Positions 1 to 7,833 of a stretch of 25,139 nt of DNA are shown here, piece by piece; within the stretch, counting starts at the first letter, position 1, and the number at the start of each line of letters is the position of its first letter. The notes under the pieces are model-generated. The model did not search any database and had not been told where the DNA came from. It saw only the letters and a list, made by a program, of their open reading frames with translations. The position numbers and the translations under genes were made by a program. Origin of the DNA: an uncultured Prevotella sp. (GTDB lineage Bacteria > Bacteroidota > Bacteroidia > Bacteroidales > Bacteroidaceae); the NCBI GenBank assembly GCA_900557405.1, contig USSF01000034.1, positions 1 through 25,139 on the forward strand, written 5' to 3'.

Positions 1-10
1 GCTGGTATCT

Positions 11-59
11 AGAATGAAAAGCAAAGGAAACTTTCATTCTTCATTCTTCATTCTTCATT
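11..59. repeat. 7-bp tandem repeat and overlapping inverted repeat
   Basis: Three exact copies of TCATTCT lie at 34-54 and a fourth, partial copy (TCATT) runs to 59. The first copy also forms the right arm of a perfect 9-bp inverted repeat, AGAATGAAA (11-19) with TTTCATTCT (32-40), loop 12 nt. This could be the terminator of a gene left of the window or simply part of the repeat. It lies directly upstream of the serine lyase promoter. Confidence 0.7.
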
Positions 60-68
60 TAATTGCAT

Positions 69-76
69 TATCTTTG
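69..76 (+). promoter_or_regulatory. Bacteroidetes -7 box before serine lyase
   Basis: TATCTTTG matches the TAnnTTTG -7 consensus of Bacteroidetes sigma factors. The ATG at 97 lies 20 nt downstream, giving a very short leader. No clear -33 TTTG is visible at the usual 19-21 nt distance because that stretch is the 7-bp repeat array. Confidence 0.55.
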
Positions 77-96
77 CAATAAATATTATTTTTATT

Positions 97-1326
97 ATGA
101 AATCACTGAAAGAGTTATATAAAGTCGGAAAAGGTCCTTCAAGCAGCCATACTATGGGACCGCAGAAAGCAGCAAAGATTTTCCTTGAGAAAAACCGTTC
201 TGCTTCTTCTTTTGACGTAGTTCTGTATGGAAGCCTTGCTGCAACCGGCAAAGGTCACATGACGGATGTTGCCATAAGTGAGGTGCTTGAAGAGGTTGCT
301 CCTGTAAATATCATCTGGCGGCCGCAGGTGTTCTTGCCTTATCATCCTAACGGGATGGATTTCAAGGCGTTTGACGCTGACAGGAATGTTGTGGACGAAT
401 GGACTGTATACAGCATAGGAGGTGGTGCCCTGTCGGAAGGGAAGGGTGCTGATGACATGTTCAATACTCCAGAAGTGTATGAACTCAACACAATGACTGA
501 CGTCATGAAGTGGTGTGAGCGTACTGGCCGCAATTATTGGGAATATGTGCAGCTTAATGAGGATGAATCCTTATGGGATTACCTTGATGTTGTATGGCAG
601 ACGATGAAGCAGTCTGTGTTGCGCGGCATCAAGCATGAGGGACGCTTGCCTGGTCCGTTGAATCTGCCGCGCAAGGCTCCTACTTATTATATAAAGGCTT
701 CCGGCTATAAGCAGTCATTGCAGGCACGTGGACTTGTCTATGCCTATGCTCTTGCCGTGAGCGAGGAGAATGCCTCGGGCGGAACCATTGTTACGGCACC
801 TACGTGTGGGGCGTGTGGCGTGTTGCCTGCGGTCCTGTATCATATTGCCAACGGAAATGAATTTGATGATATCCAGATTCTGCATGCCCTTGCCACAGCT
901 GGTCTTGTGGGAAACATAGTGAAGCAGAATGCCTCCATATCCGGGGCCGATGTGGGATGTCAGGGTGAGGTTGGTGTGGCATGTGCCATGGCGTCTGCCG
1001 CTGCATGCCAGTTGTTCGGCGGAAGTCCGTCACAGATAGAATATGCTGCAGAGATGGGACTGGAGCACCATCTTGGCATGACGTGCGATCCTATCTGCGG
1101 ACTCGTGCAGATTCCTTGCATCGAGCGTAACGCCTTTGCTGCAACGCGTGCCCTTGATGCGAATCTCTATGCATCATTCTCTGACGGGCATCATCGTGTG
1201 TCGTTCGACCGTGTGGTGGAAGTTATGAAACGTACAGGCCATGATATTCCTTCGCTTTACAAGGAGACGAGCGAGGGCGGTCTTGCAAGTGGATTTAATG
1301 ACGGTGCTACGGATGAAGGCGCATAA
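97..1326 (+). CDS. sdaA: L-serine ammonia-lyase, iron-sulfur type, single chain
   Basis: The product is predicted to deaminate L-serine to pyruvate and ammonia in the cytoplasm using a [4Fe-4S] cluster. It is 409 residues, the usual length for a one-chain enzyme with a fused beta and alpha part. The N-terminal GPSSSHTMGP motif (13-22) is the family signature of the beta part. The alpha part has TAPTCGACG (233-241), DVGCQGEVG and MTCDP. C288, C330 and C341 are the probable cluster ligands; their 42- and 11-residue spacing agrees with what I recall for the characterised Legionella enzyme. Unlike that enzyme, no cysteine is seen at the extreme C-terminus. The ATG at 97 follows a -7 box and an AT-rich leader without Shine-Dalgarno. 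The next gene overlaps the last 14 bases, so the two are probably translationally coupled. Confidence 0.95.
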   Translation: MKSLKELYKVGKGPSSSHTMGPQKAAKIFLEKNRSASSFDVVLYGSLAATGKGHMTDVAISEVLEEVAPVNIIWRPQVFLPYHPNGMDFKAFDADRNVVDEWTVYSIGGGALSEGKGADDMFNTPEVYELNTMTDVMKWCERTGRNYWEYVQLNEDESLWDYLDVVWQTMKQSVLRGIKHEGRLPGPLNLPRKAPTYYIKASGYKQSLQARGLVYAYALAVSEENASGGTIVTAPTCGACGVLPAVLYHIANGNEFDDIQILHALATAGLVGNIVKQNASISGADVGCQGEVGVACAMASAAACQLFGGSPSQIEYAAEMGLEHHLGMTCDPICGLVQIPCIERNAFAATRALDANLYASFSDGHHRVSFDRVVEVMKRTGHDIPSLYKETSEGGLASGFNDGATDEGA

Positions 1327-2245
1327 TCTTACAATCGATTATATCAGGGCGGTGCTCATAATATTGGTGATACTTGTGCATATCGTCAATTTCGGGGAGC
1401 TGTATCCAGACGTGAAATCTTCCATCCTTGCATTCTTCATGCCGGCATTCCTTATCATAACCGGTTATCTGGTGAATGTGAACAAATCGCTCAGGAGCTT
1501 CGCCCTCTATATCCTCAGAATACTGTTGCCGTATGTCATCATGGTAACGGGATTCATGGTATTGTCATTGTATCTGCCTGTCAGGGACGGAGTTGACGAG
1601 TTGACGCCTGCTACGGTATACAGGGTTTTGTGTATAACCTCAATCGGGCCGTATTGGTTCCTGAGGGTGATGATGGTATGCGGTGTGCTGTATTATGCGG
1701 CTTTCTCTGCTTTGAAGGGGAAGAGCGAGATAACCCAATGTGTAGCTTTTGCCACATTGCTGATTCTTGTTTCAGAATTCACGCCGTTCCTCGGTTTGAA
1801 GCCTGCGGCGTATTATTTTACGGGAGTGCTGCTGCGCGTATTCCTGAAGGATATATCAAAGATTCTGAAGGGAAATTTCTGGGCGGTCATCCCGTTCCTC
1901 CTCCTGCTTACGAACAAGAGCTTCCAGGACTGGGGCGGCTTGTCGATTTTTGCGTGCTGCTTCTGTTTCTTCCTGTTCACCACATGGCTTTCAGGTTTCT
2001 TCCGAGGCGGCTTTGCCAGTCTGATGGGTTATCTGGGACGGAATACATTGCCGATATACATCTTCCATCCGATATTCACGATGATGTCAAAATACATGCT
2101 CCCGTTGTTCTCCTTTGACCATACAGGATTGCTGCATACGCTGACAACAATAGTGATGTGCGTGGCAGGAAGTCTGGCTGTGGCTTATGCGATGGACCGG
2201 ACCCGCTTGTCGTATGTCTTTGCAAAAAAACAGATACTGCGTTAG
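1313..2245 (+). CDS. Acyltransferase-3 family membrane protein
   Basis: This is a 310-residue polytopic membrane protein of the acyltransferase-3 (OafA/NodX-like) family, which usually O-acetylates or O-acylates surface sugars. The N-terminus reads as TIDYIRAVLIILVILVHI, the typical first helix with an arginine and a histidine, followed by a GYL turn and roughly ten hydrophobic segments. I chose the ATG at 1313 over an upstream ATG in the same frame (1241) because the extra N-terminal residues are arginine-rich, unlike the family, and lie entirely within the serine lyase gene. The overlap with that gene suggests co-transcription. The acyl acceptor cannot be told from sequence, and no glycan biosynthesis genes lie nearby. 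Confidence 0.8.
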   Translation: MKAHNLTIDYIRAVLIILVILVHIVNFGELYPDVKSSILAFFMPAFLIITGYLVNVNKSLRSFALYILRILLPYVIMVTGFMVLSLYLPVRDGVDELTPATVYRVLCITSIGPYWFLRVMMVCGVLYYAAFSALKGKSEITQCVAFATLLILVSEFTPFLGLKPAAYYFTGVLLRVFLKDISKILKGNFWAVIPFLLLLTNKSFQDWGGLSIFACCFCFFLFTTWLSGFFRGGFASLMGYLGRNTLPIYIFHPIFTMMSKYMLPLFSFDHTGLLHTLTTIVMCVAGSLAVAYAMDRTRLSYVFAKKQILR

Positions 2246-2337
2246 CATTTATACCGTCGGTACGGAAGAAAACTGACAAAATGAGCGTCCGGCGTGAAAA
2301 TGTTTGAAAAAATAATAGTATTGTAAATAAATTTATG

Positions 2338-2345
2338 TATATTTG
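2338..2345 (+). promoter_or_regulatory. -7 box, near-leaderless promoter
   Basis: TATATTTG matches the TAnnTTTG consensus and ends only 6 nt before the ATG at 2352. If used, transcription would begin at or just before the start codon, giving a leaderless or nearly leaderless mRNA. No -33 TTTG at proper spacing is evident, so the call is tentative. Confidence 0.4.
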
Positions 2346-2351
2346 CCACGA

Positions 2352-2966
2352 ATGAAGACAAACAGGATTGTAAGGGCATGGATATGGCTGCGCCGTATAG
2401 GGCATTGCCGGGGCTTCGGAATACAGTCGCCATGGGCATACAGCCTTGTGCGGTATGTGATAAACGAGCATTTTCCGTATTATGCCTATGCAGACCTGGA
2501 TGCCGGATTTCCCGGAGCAGATGCAGTGAGGCGCAAGACCGGGCGCTTTTTCCTGCGCCTTGCCAATTATGTGCAGCCGGCAACGGTCGTCAGCATCATG
2601 TTTGATGATGACGAGGAAAAACACTCCCAGGCGCATTTCAAGGCAGGATGCAGGAGGCTTGAATACATCGCGGTAAGTACGCCGGAGGTGATGGATACCA
2701 TCCGCTCCCTGCAAGAGGCAGAAGGCCGGAAGATACTCCATGTGAACGCTTCATCGCCCGCCGTTGATGCAGCCACCATCAAGAGGATTGCAGCCACGAT
2801 GCGTGAAGGCGATTTCATGGTAGTCGACAATCTCAATGCCTCGCCCCGTCTGTGGGACGAAATCCTTGACGGGATGGAGCACACCGTTTCGTTCGACATG
2901 TATTACTGCGGACTCATATACGCAGACCCGAAAAGATATAAACAGAATTATATAATAAACTTTTAA
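2352..2966 (+). CDS. Methyltransferase-like protein of Bacteroidales, degenerate
   Basis: The 204-residue product resembles a Bacteroidales family annotated as hypothetical or as class I SAM methyltransferase. Family marks are the N-terminal RGFGIQSPWAYSLVRYVI and the C-terminal FDMYYCGLIYADPK. The usual glycine-rich SAM-binding loop after the first strand is absent: where I would expect a motif like EIGTSxG there is VVSIMFDDDEEK (residues about 75-86). The protein may therefore have lost SAM binding or have a changed role. The ATG at 2352 is preferred to an in-frame TTG 9 bases upstream. It sits 11 bases before the cobalamin adenosyltransferase gene and the two are very likely one transcript. 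Function is unknown; linkage to cobalamin metabolism is only positional. Confidence 0.65.
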   Translation: MKTNRIVRAWIWLRRIGHCRGFGIQSPWAYSLVRYVINEHFPYYAYADLDAGFPGADAVRRKTGRFFLRLANYVQPATVVSIMFDDDEEKHSQAHFKAGCRRLEYIAVSTPEVMDTIRSLQEAEGRKILHVNASSPAVDAATIKRIAATMREGDFMVVDNLNASPRLWDEILDGMEHTVSFDMYYCGLIYADPKRYKQNYIINF

Positions 2967-2977
2967 ATCTCAAGACT

Positions 2978-3538
2978 ATGGCAATAACAAAGGTATATAC
3001 CAAGACAGGCGACAAGGGAATGACAAGCCTGATTGGTGGAGTGAGAGTGAAGAAGACACATCCGAGAATCGAAGCCTACGGTACCGTGGATGAACTGAGC
3101 TCACAGCTCGGTCTGTTGGCATCGTTCATGAAAGACGGTGATGACAAGAACCTCATCATCCGCATCCAGCGCGTGCTGTTCACCATAAGTTCGTATCTTG
3201 CCACCGACAAGTCGCAGACGGAGCTTGCCCCATCGTTCACTCTTGCCACTGGCGAAGTGACGATACTCGAAAACGAGATAGACCATCTTCTGGGAAGTCT
3301 GCCGCAGCAGACGGCATTCATACTGCCCGGCGGATGCCATGAAGCAGCAATTGCACATGTATGCCGCACGGTGTGCCGCCGTGCAGAGCGACGCATCTTC
3401 CTGTTGGCAGAATCATCTGAACTCGACCTTGAAGTTCTCGAGTATATCAACCGTTTATCTGACTATTTGTATGTTCTCGCCCGTAAATTAAACTTTAATA
3501 ACGGCGTGAGAGAAAAAATATGGAAGAAAAACTTGTAA
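2978..3538 (+). CDS. pduO: PduO-type ATP:cob(I)alamin adenosyltransferase
   Basis: The enzyme transfers the adenosyl group of ATP to cob(I)alamin, giving adenosylcobalamin for enzymes such as methylmalonyl-CoA mutase. At 186 residues it is normal length for the PduO/MMAB trimeric family. Seen directly: the N-terminal nucleotide-binding motif TKTGDKGMTSLIGG (about 7-20), the following YGTVDELSSQLG, and the C-terminal FILPGG plus CRTVCRRAERR helix. The start at 2978 follows an A-rich stretch and lies 11 bases after the preceding gene. The corrinoid-dependent fusion protein at 12320-15397 would use methylcobalamin rather than the adenosyl form, so a direct link is not needed. Confidence 0.93.
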   Translation: MAITKVYTKTGDKGMTSLIGGVRVKKTHPRIEAYGTVDELSSQLGLLASFMKDGDDKNLIIRIQRVLFTISSYLATDKSQTELAPSFTLATGEVTILENEIDHLLGSLPQQTAFILPGGCHEAAIAHVCRTVCRRAERRIFLLAESSELDLEVLEYINRLSDYLYVLARKLNFNNGVREKIWKKNL

Positions 3539-3562
3539 ATAAGAAAAAATATATTATTTTTG
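3533..3562 (+). promoter_or_regulatory. Promoter of the DUF2795 gene
   Basis: A TTG (3533-3535) and TATTTTTG (3555-3562) are 19 nt apart, matching the Bacteroidetes -33/-7 pattern. Transcription would begin near 3568 and leave a leader of about 70 nt. The -33 element overlaps the last codons of the adenosyltransferase gene. Confidence 0.6.
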
Positions 3563-3639
3563 CGTCCAATTTTAAGGGCGGAAGTAAGCTGTCAGGCAGA
3601 AACCGTCCTATTAATGCAAATCAATAATAATAATTTACT

Positions 3640-3861
3640 ATGTACTGGACACTTGAATTGGCTTCAAAGCTTGAAGATGCGCCATGGCCTGCAACCAAGG
3701 ATGAATTGATTGACTATGCACAGCGTTCTGGGGCGCCGCTTGAAGTACTTGAGAACTTGCAGGAGATAGAGGATGAGGGTGATGTATACGAGAGTATCGA
3801 GGACATCTGGCCCGATTATCCTACGAAGGAAGATTTCCTCTTCAACGAGGACGAATACTAA
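3640..3861 (+). CDS. DUF2795 domain protein
   Basis: A 73-residue acidic protein that matches the small DUF2795 family conserved across Bacteroidales. The core reads WTLELASKLEDAPWPATKDE, followed by LIDYAQRSGAP and the helix EVLENLQEIED, and the tail is rich in Asp/Glu ending NEDEY. The domain is all-helical in prediction; its biochemical role is not known to me. It has its own promoter and is followed 41 bases later by a strong terminator, so it is probably expressed as a short, abundant transcript. Its full-length match to the family leaves little doubt that it is a real gene. Confidence 0.85.
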   Translation: MYWTLELASKLEDAPWPATKDELIDYAQRSGAPLEVLENLQEIEDEGDVYESIEDIWPDYPTKEDFLFNEDEY

Positions 3862-3902
3862 TCGCTCAAAAAGCTACCCGAATAGCTTAAAGCGTTGAAT
3901 AT

Positions 3903-3946
3903 AAGCGGTATAGGAATTGTATGACAAGATTCCTATACCGCTTTTT
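3903..3946 (+). terminator. Strong intrinsic terminator
   Basis: A perfect 15-bp stem (3903-3917 with 3929-3943) with an 11-nt loop, ending in a run of T (3942-3946). It closes the DUF2795 transcript. Confidence 0.9.
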
Positions 3947-4029
3947 CCGTTCTTTTCCGCCAAATAAACCGCTCGAATCAGAAGCGTACTGTCTTTGCAG
4001 CCAATACTCACCCGTCAGAGAGTGTCAAT

Positions 4030-4101
4030 GAAATTAAGGGTGATTATTTACCCAAATCTATACTGCAGAGTCTGGTTTGGGTAAATAATCGCTGTAATTT
4101 C
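4030..4101. repeat. Large compound hairpin between convergent genes
   Basis: A perfect 15-bp inverted repeat (GATTATTTACCCAAA at 4042-4056 and its complement at 4076-4090) is flanked by a further 7-bp pair (GAAATTA 4030-4036, TAATTTC 4095-4101) across a small internal loop. The + strand continues into CTTTTTATTTC. It lies 35 bases past the end of the LRR gene on the - strand and 84 bases past the previous terminator. It may terminate transcription from one or both sides, or be a small palindromic element. Confidence 0.7.
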
Positions 4102-4136
4102 CTTTTTATTTCAATTTGCCGGTAATCATTTTCGTG

Positions 4137-6926
4137 TTATCGCTTTACGATGAACTTTGCCGTTGACTTCTTGCCGTTGGCGTTTATCTTGATGATATAG
4201 ATGCCGTCGGCAAACTGTGTGAGGTTTATCTCCCTTTCGCCATGGAGTCTTGCCATGGTCTGGCCGGTTGCCGAAACAATCTGTGCGTCCGTGTATCCGC
4301 CCTTGATTATCAGCTTGCCGGCAGCCATTGCCAGAATGTTTCCGGCGTTGCCGCCGATAGTGGCGTTGTTTACCGAGAGCGGCTCCGATTCGCCGTTCAT
4401 CGTAATCCAATACTTCTCGCCTGCCTTTTTGTAGAGGGAGTAGTCAAACTCGTTGCCCTCTTCATCGTCGGGGTATTCCTCCTTGTTCCAGTAGATGATG
4501 TATCCCATGTCGTCCTCGTTGAGTTCCGGCAGGGTGGCGATCATCTTCAGGGCATTGTCCACGGAGAACATGTTGATGGATATGTCCACGAGTCGGAGGC
4601 TGCTGCAGCCTGTGAAGTCCAGTCCGTTCAGCATGTTGTGGTCGAGGGAGACTGCCATCAGTGCAGGACAGTTCTTCACATCCACCGAAGTCAGCTCGTT
4701 ATACATAGCCGCCAGACTCTCGAGTTCCTCCATTCCTTCCACGTTGAGCGTGGTGAGCTTGTTGTCGCCGCAGCTCAATGTCTGCAGACTCTTGTTCGCA
4801 GCCAGGTCAAGCTTGGTCAGCTCGTTAGTGTTGCAGTATAGCTCCACCAGATTCGTACATTTCGACAGGTCGATGGCTTTCAGCTTGTTCTCGTTTACGT
4901 TGATTTCCGTGAGCTTCGCATTGTTGCCCAGGTTTATGCTTTCCAGCGAGTTGTCTTTCAGTGCGAGCAGTTCAAGCTGTTCGTTCTTCGAGAGATCGAT
5001 GGTGGTAAGCCTGTTGCCCGAAGCGCTCAGCTCCTTGAGTCCTGGGAGCATCGTGATGTCCAGGGCCTGAATCTTGTTGGACTTGCAGTAGAGCTTTTCC
5101 AGCTTCGTGTTCTGCTCCACGGAGAGGCTGGATATGTTGTTCTTGTCCACCGACAGCGCCTTGAGTCCGGGGAACTTCGCCAGATTAACCGATGTCAGTC
5201 CGTTGAATGACACGTTCAGTTCCTCAAGCAGCGGGAGTTCTCCGGTGATGAGATTCGTGATGCTGTTGTTCATCAGATAGACATACTTTGCGCTTGCGAG
5301 CGCCGAGATGTCCATCTGTCCGAGCTGGTTCTCCGAGCAGTCGAGCAGCACCAGCTTGTCCGAAGAGCTGCAGTCTACGGCCGACAGCTTGTTGCCCTTG
5401 CAGTTGATGGCGAGCAGGTCGCCTTCGATTACCACGAACTGGTTTTCAGCCGTAGTGTTTATGGTGATAGGCGTGAGCTTCGTGATGTCCGTCGATACGG
5501 TGTATTCCTGTGGTTCGCCGTCGCCGATGATAACCGACAGTTTGTCTTCCACTCCAGCTACGCTGAATGCCACGGGTGCTCCGGCAGCTCCTGCAACCTT
5601 CATCACGAAGCGTGGCTTGGCGTCCACCGGCTCCACGTCGAGAATCCATCCCTTGTCGATGGCCTCCTTCAGGTTGGCACTTTCCACTTCCGGATTGCCT
5701 TCCACCTTCAGGTTCTTCTTCCATGACTTCTCGAAATCCAAGACATACAGGTCAGTCACGTTGGGCAGCTTGCTGATGATGGTGTTCATCACGGCCACCG
5801 GAATCAGGTTGTTCTGTATGTGGCAGGCATATATCTTAGATGAATTCTCGGGCAGTGTGAGCGACGTCAGCTTGTTTCCGCCGGCCCTCAGTTCCTTCAG
5901 TTCGGCGAGGTCGGTCAGGTCGAGCGCCGCCAGCTCATTCGACTGGCAGAGGACTTTCCCCAGCTTCTTCAGTCCGCCGAGGTTAAGGCTTGTCAGTTTG
6001 TTGTTATCGATTGACAGAGCCGTCAGGTTTGTCAGCTTCGAGAGGTCGAGGTTCTCGAGCAGGTTGTCGTTGGCAGACACGGCCAGGAGGGAGGGGCAGT
6101 TCTCAAACGAGAGCGTTGTCAGCTTGTTCTGTCCTAACGTCACATTCTGCAGCTGCGGCATGTTCTTGAAGTTCAGCTCCGCGAGCTGGTTGCCGATTAC
6201 GTCAAACTGATACAGGTTTTCCAGTCCGTTGATGTTTACGGCAGTCAGCTGGTTGTTTCTTGCCGTTACCACTGACAGGAGAGGTGACTTCGAGAGGTCC
6301 AGCGATGTCAGCTTGTTGTCGTTCAGTGTCAGGTTGTTCAGCTTCTGTCCTTCGGGAGCGAATGTACCGGTCAGCGCATTGTTGTCGAGCGAAAGTTCGG
6401 TGAGGACCCAGCAGTTCGTCAGGTCAACGGATGTCAGCTTGTTGTTCGACATGATGAGCGACGTCAGTTTCCTCGCCTTCGAGAGGTTGATGTCCGTGAT
6501 TTCATTGTTTGAAGCATCCAGACTCGTCAGCTTCGTTGCCTCCGTGATGTCAAGGCTCTTCAGTGTTCCGCCCGAGCAGTTGAGCGATGTTAGCGCCGTG
6601 GCGTCGAGGATTTCCAGCTCAGTGAGCTTCGCTGTGCTGAAGCTGATGCTGCTGATTCCCGTGCCGTAGATTTTGATTTCCTCTTTGTGGCTGCTGCTGT
6701 ATACGGGGTTCGGGTAGGTATAGCTGCCTGCCGTATAGCGCTTCTTGAATCCGTCTCCCCAGTCCACGTAGAATTCCTCTTCGGGTGAGTTCACGTCGAA
6801 GCTCATCAGTGTGCTTGAGGCGATGGCTGTTTTCAGTCGGAATGCCAGCACATCCTTTGATGTCTGCGCAAATGCCGAGGTGATGGCGCAAAGGGCCACC
6901 AGACAAAATAGTAAAGTTCTTCTCAT
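4137..6926 (-). CDS. Secreted leucine-rich-repeat protein with T9SS sorting domain
   Basis: This is a 929-residue exported protein. Order of parts: signal peptide (1-20, ending AFAQ); a short beta-sandwich-like region with WGDG (56-59) as in PKD-like domains; a first LRR block (about 100-392) built of about 21-residue repeats of the form LTSLDLSxNxLT; a non-repeat beta region (about 430-500); a second LRR block (about 500-800); a spacer; and a C-terminal domain (about 850-929) with IVSATGQTM and GIYIIKI, typical of T9SS type A sorting signals. The protein is probably passed through the outer membrane and attached to the surface or released. LRR surfaces usually bind proteins or glycans; the ligand is unknown. 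It is a single-gene unit with a promoter just upstream. The start fits the signal peptide well. Confidence 0.88.
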   Translation of the reverse strand: MRRTLLFCLVALCAITSAFAQTSKDVLAFRLKTAIASSTLMSFDVNSPEEEFYVDWGDGFKKRYTAGSYTYPNPVYSSSHKEEIKIYGTGISSISFSTAKLTELEILDATALTSLNCSGGTLKSLDITEATKLTSLDASNNEITDINLSKARKLTSLIMSNNKLTSVDLTNCWVLTELSLDNNALTGTFAPEGQKLNNLTLNDNKLTSLDLSKSPLLSVVTARNNQLTAVNINGLENLYQFDVIGNQLAELNFKNMPQLQNVTLGQNKLTTLSFENCPSLLAVSANDNLLENLDLSKLTNLTALSIDNNKLTSLNLGGLKKLGKVLCQSNELAALDLTDLAELKELRAGGNKLTSLTLPENSSKIYACHIQNNLIPVAVMNTIISKLPNVTDLYVLDFEKSWKKNLKVEGNPEVESANLKEAIDKGWILDVEPVDAKPRFVMKVAGAAGAPVAFSVAGVEDKLSVIIGDGEPQEYTVSTDITKLTPITINTTAENQFVVIEGDLLAINCKGNKLSAVDCSSSDKLVLLDCSENQLGQMDISALASAKYVYLMNNSITNLITGELPLLEELNVSFNGLTSVNLAKFPGLKALSVDKNNISSLSVEQNTKLEKLYCKSNKIQALDITMLPGLKELSASGNRLTTIDLSKNEQLELLALKDNSLESINLGNNAKLTEINVNENKLKAIDLSKCTNLVELYCNTNELTKLDLAANKSLQTLSCGDNKLTTLNVEGMEELESLAAMYNELTSVDVKNCPALMAVSLDHNMLNGLDFTGCSSLRLVDISINMFSVDNALKMIATLPELNEDDMGYIIYWNKEEYPDDEEGNEFDYSLYKKAGEKYWITMNGESEPLSVNNATIGGNAGNILAMAAGKLIIKGGYTDAQIVSATGQTMARLHGEREINLTQFADGIYIIKINANGKKSTAKFIVKR

Positions 6927-6960
6927 GTGAATAGTAATTAAAAGGTTATTGCATCGTCTG

Positions 6961-6968
6961 CAAATATA
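6961..6968 (-). promoter_or_regulatory. -7 box of the LRR gene
   Basis: On the - strand the sequence reads TATATTTG, a match to TAnnTTTG, 34 bases before the start codon at 6926. A -33 element is not obvious. Confidence 0.5.
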
Positions 6969-7030
6969 GGCAAAAGGCCTGATTGTATCTTTTTATGTTT
7001 TCCTCTTTAACATAAAATTAACATAAAAGC

Positions 7031-7057
7031 AACGGCCATGCTTCTTGTCTGGCCGTT
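7031..7057. other. Short hairpin in the 6927-7244 intergenic region
   Basis: AACGGCCA (7031-7038) pairs with TGGCCGTT (7050-7057), 11-nt loop. On the - strand it is followed by GCTTTTATG, so it could be a weak second terminator for the His-rich gene upstream. The rest of the 318-base stretch holds the LRR promoter and the terminator at 7166-7215; I see no gene in it. Confidence 0.4.
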
Positions 7058-7165
7058 CCTCTTGCCATCATGCACGGGAAATGCGCTGTTTTTGTGTCAA
7101 TGCGGAACTTGCTTTCTCCCCACTTGCCCCTTCCTTCTTCCGGTCTGTGGTGGCATGAGGATATG

Positions 7166-7215
7166 AAAAAAAGCGATATGGGTGTCCTCCCCCGGAGGGA
7201 AAGGCCCATATCGCT
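7166..7215 (-). terminator. Intrinsic terminator of the His-rich gene
   Basis: AGCGATATGGG (7172-7182) pairs perfectly with CCCATATCGCT (7205-7215), with an inner GC-rich hairpin CCTCC/GGAGG (7186-7190, 7194-7198). On the - strand the stem is followed by a run of T (7171-7166). It lies 29 bases past the stop codon. Confidence 0.85.
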
Positions 7216-7244
7216 CCCTTTATGTAATATGCGACATTATGTAT

Positions 7245-7793
7245 TCAATCATCATCATCATCGTCATCATCGTCATCATCGTGCTTCCAATGCTTGTGGT
7301 GCTTCCGATGCTTGTCGTGCTTATGATGTTTGTAATACTTCCAGTCCTTGTCATGCTTATGATGCTTGTAGTGCTTGTCATGCTTGTGGTGTTTGTAGCA
7401 CTTGTTGTCATAGTGCGGACGGTGATGACAGTTGTGCTTCGGGTACTTCACGTATATATTATGTACGTAAGCCCTGTCGCGCCATCCTATCGGGCGGTAG
7501 AAGTAATACGACTCGCAGAACCTCTTCCATTGTCTGGGCGAGAGGATTCGCCTGAGCTGGCTGTTTCGGTGTTTCCATCCGTAGGCATCTATGTCGCGGT
7601 AGTTGTTTATGCCGTTCAGATACGACAGGTTGATGTTCAGGATACTGTTGCGCTGTGCCTTGTTCAGTCCCAGTTCCACGATCATCTGGTCTGTGATGAA
7701 GCTGGCTTCAGCCCGGATGTTTGTCAGTTTCTGTGCGCTAGCTGTCGTGATCATCACGATTGCCGCTACGATTGCAGTTAGTGTACGTTTCAT
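7245..7793 (-). CDS. Secreted protein with His/Lys/Asp-rich metal-binding-like tail
   Basis: The 182-residue product begins with a clear signal peptide (MKRTLTAIVAAIVMITTASA, 1-20). Residues about 25-105 form a helical domain, with ITDQMIVELGLNKAQRNSIL and a YFYRPIGW motif, that I recognise from small secreted Prevotella/Bacteroides proteins without known function; the layout recalls periplasmic Spy/CpxP-like helpers, but similarity is weak. From about residue 119 to 171 it is almost entirely His, Lys, Asp and Tyr in repeats such as KHHKHDK, then ends in 11 Asp. Such a tail probably binds divalent metals (zinc, nickel or copper) or acts as a polyelectrolyte; this is inference. It is monocistronic, with its own promoter and terminator. 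The tail is encoded by slippage-prone repeats. Confidence 0.75.
   Translation of the reverse strand: MKRTLTAIVAAIVMITTASAQKLTNIRAEASFITDQMIVELGLNKAQRNSILNINLSYLNGINNYRDIDAYGWKHRNSQLRRILSPRQWKRFCESYYFYRPIGWRDRAYVHNIYVKYPKHNCHHRPHYDNKCYKHHKHDKHYKHHKHDKDWKYYKHHKHDKHRKHHKHWKHDDDDDDDDDDD
7248..7280 (-). repeat. Trinucleotide run encoding 11 Asp
   Basis: On the + strand, 33 bases of ATC/GTC triplets encode eleven Asp codons (GAT/GAC) at the protein's C-terminus. The run is liable to replication slippage in steps of one codon, so the tail length may vary between strains without breaking the frame. Confidence 0.8.
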
Positions 7794-7833
7794 AATCCAG
7801 ATCTTTTTTATGGTTATTACTTATTTTCTGTTG

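Noticed and set aside
1630-2118. 162-codon open frame inside the acyltransferase gene
   Set aside because: Out of frame with the membrane protein and with no family features.
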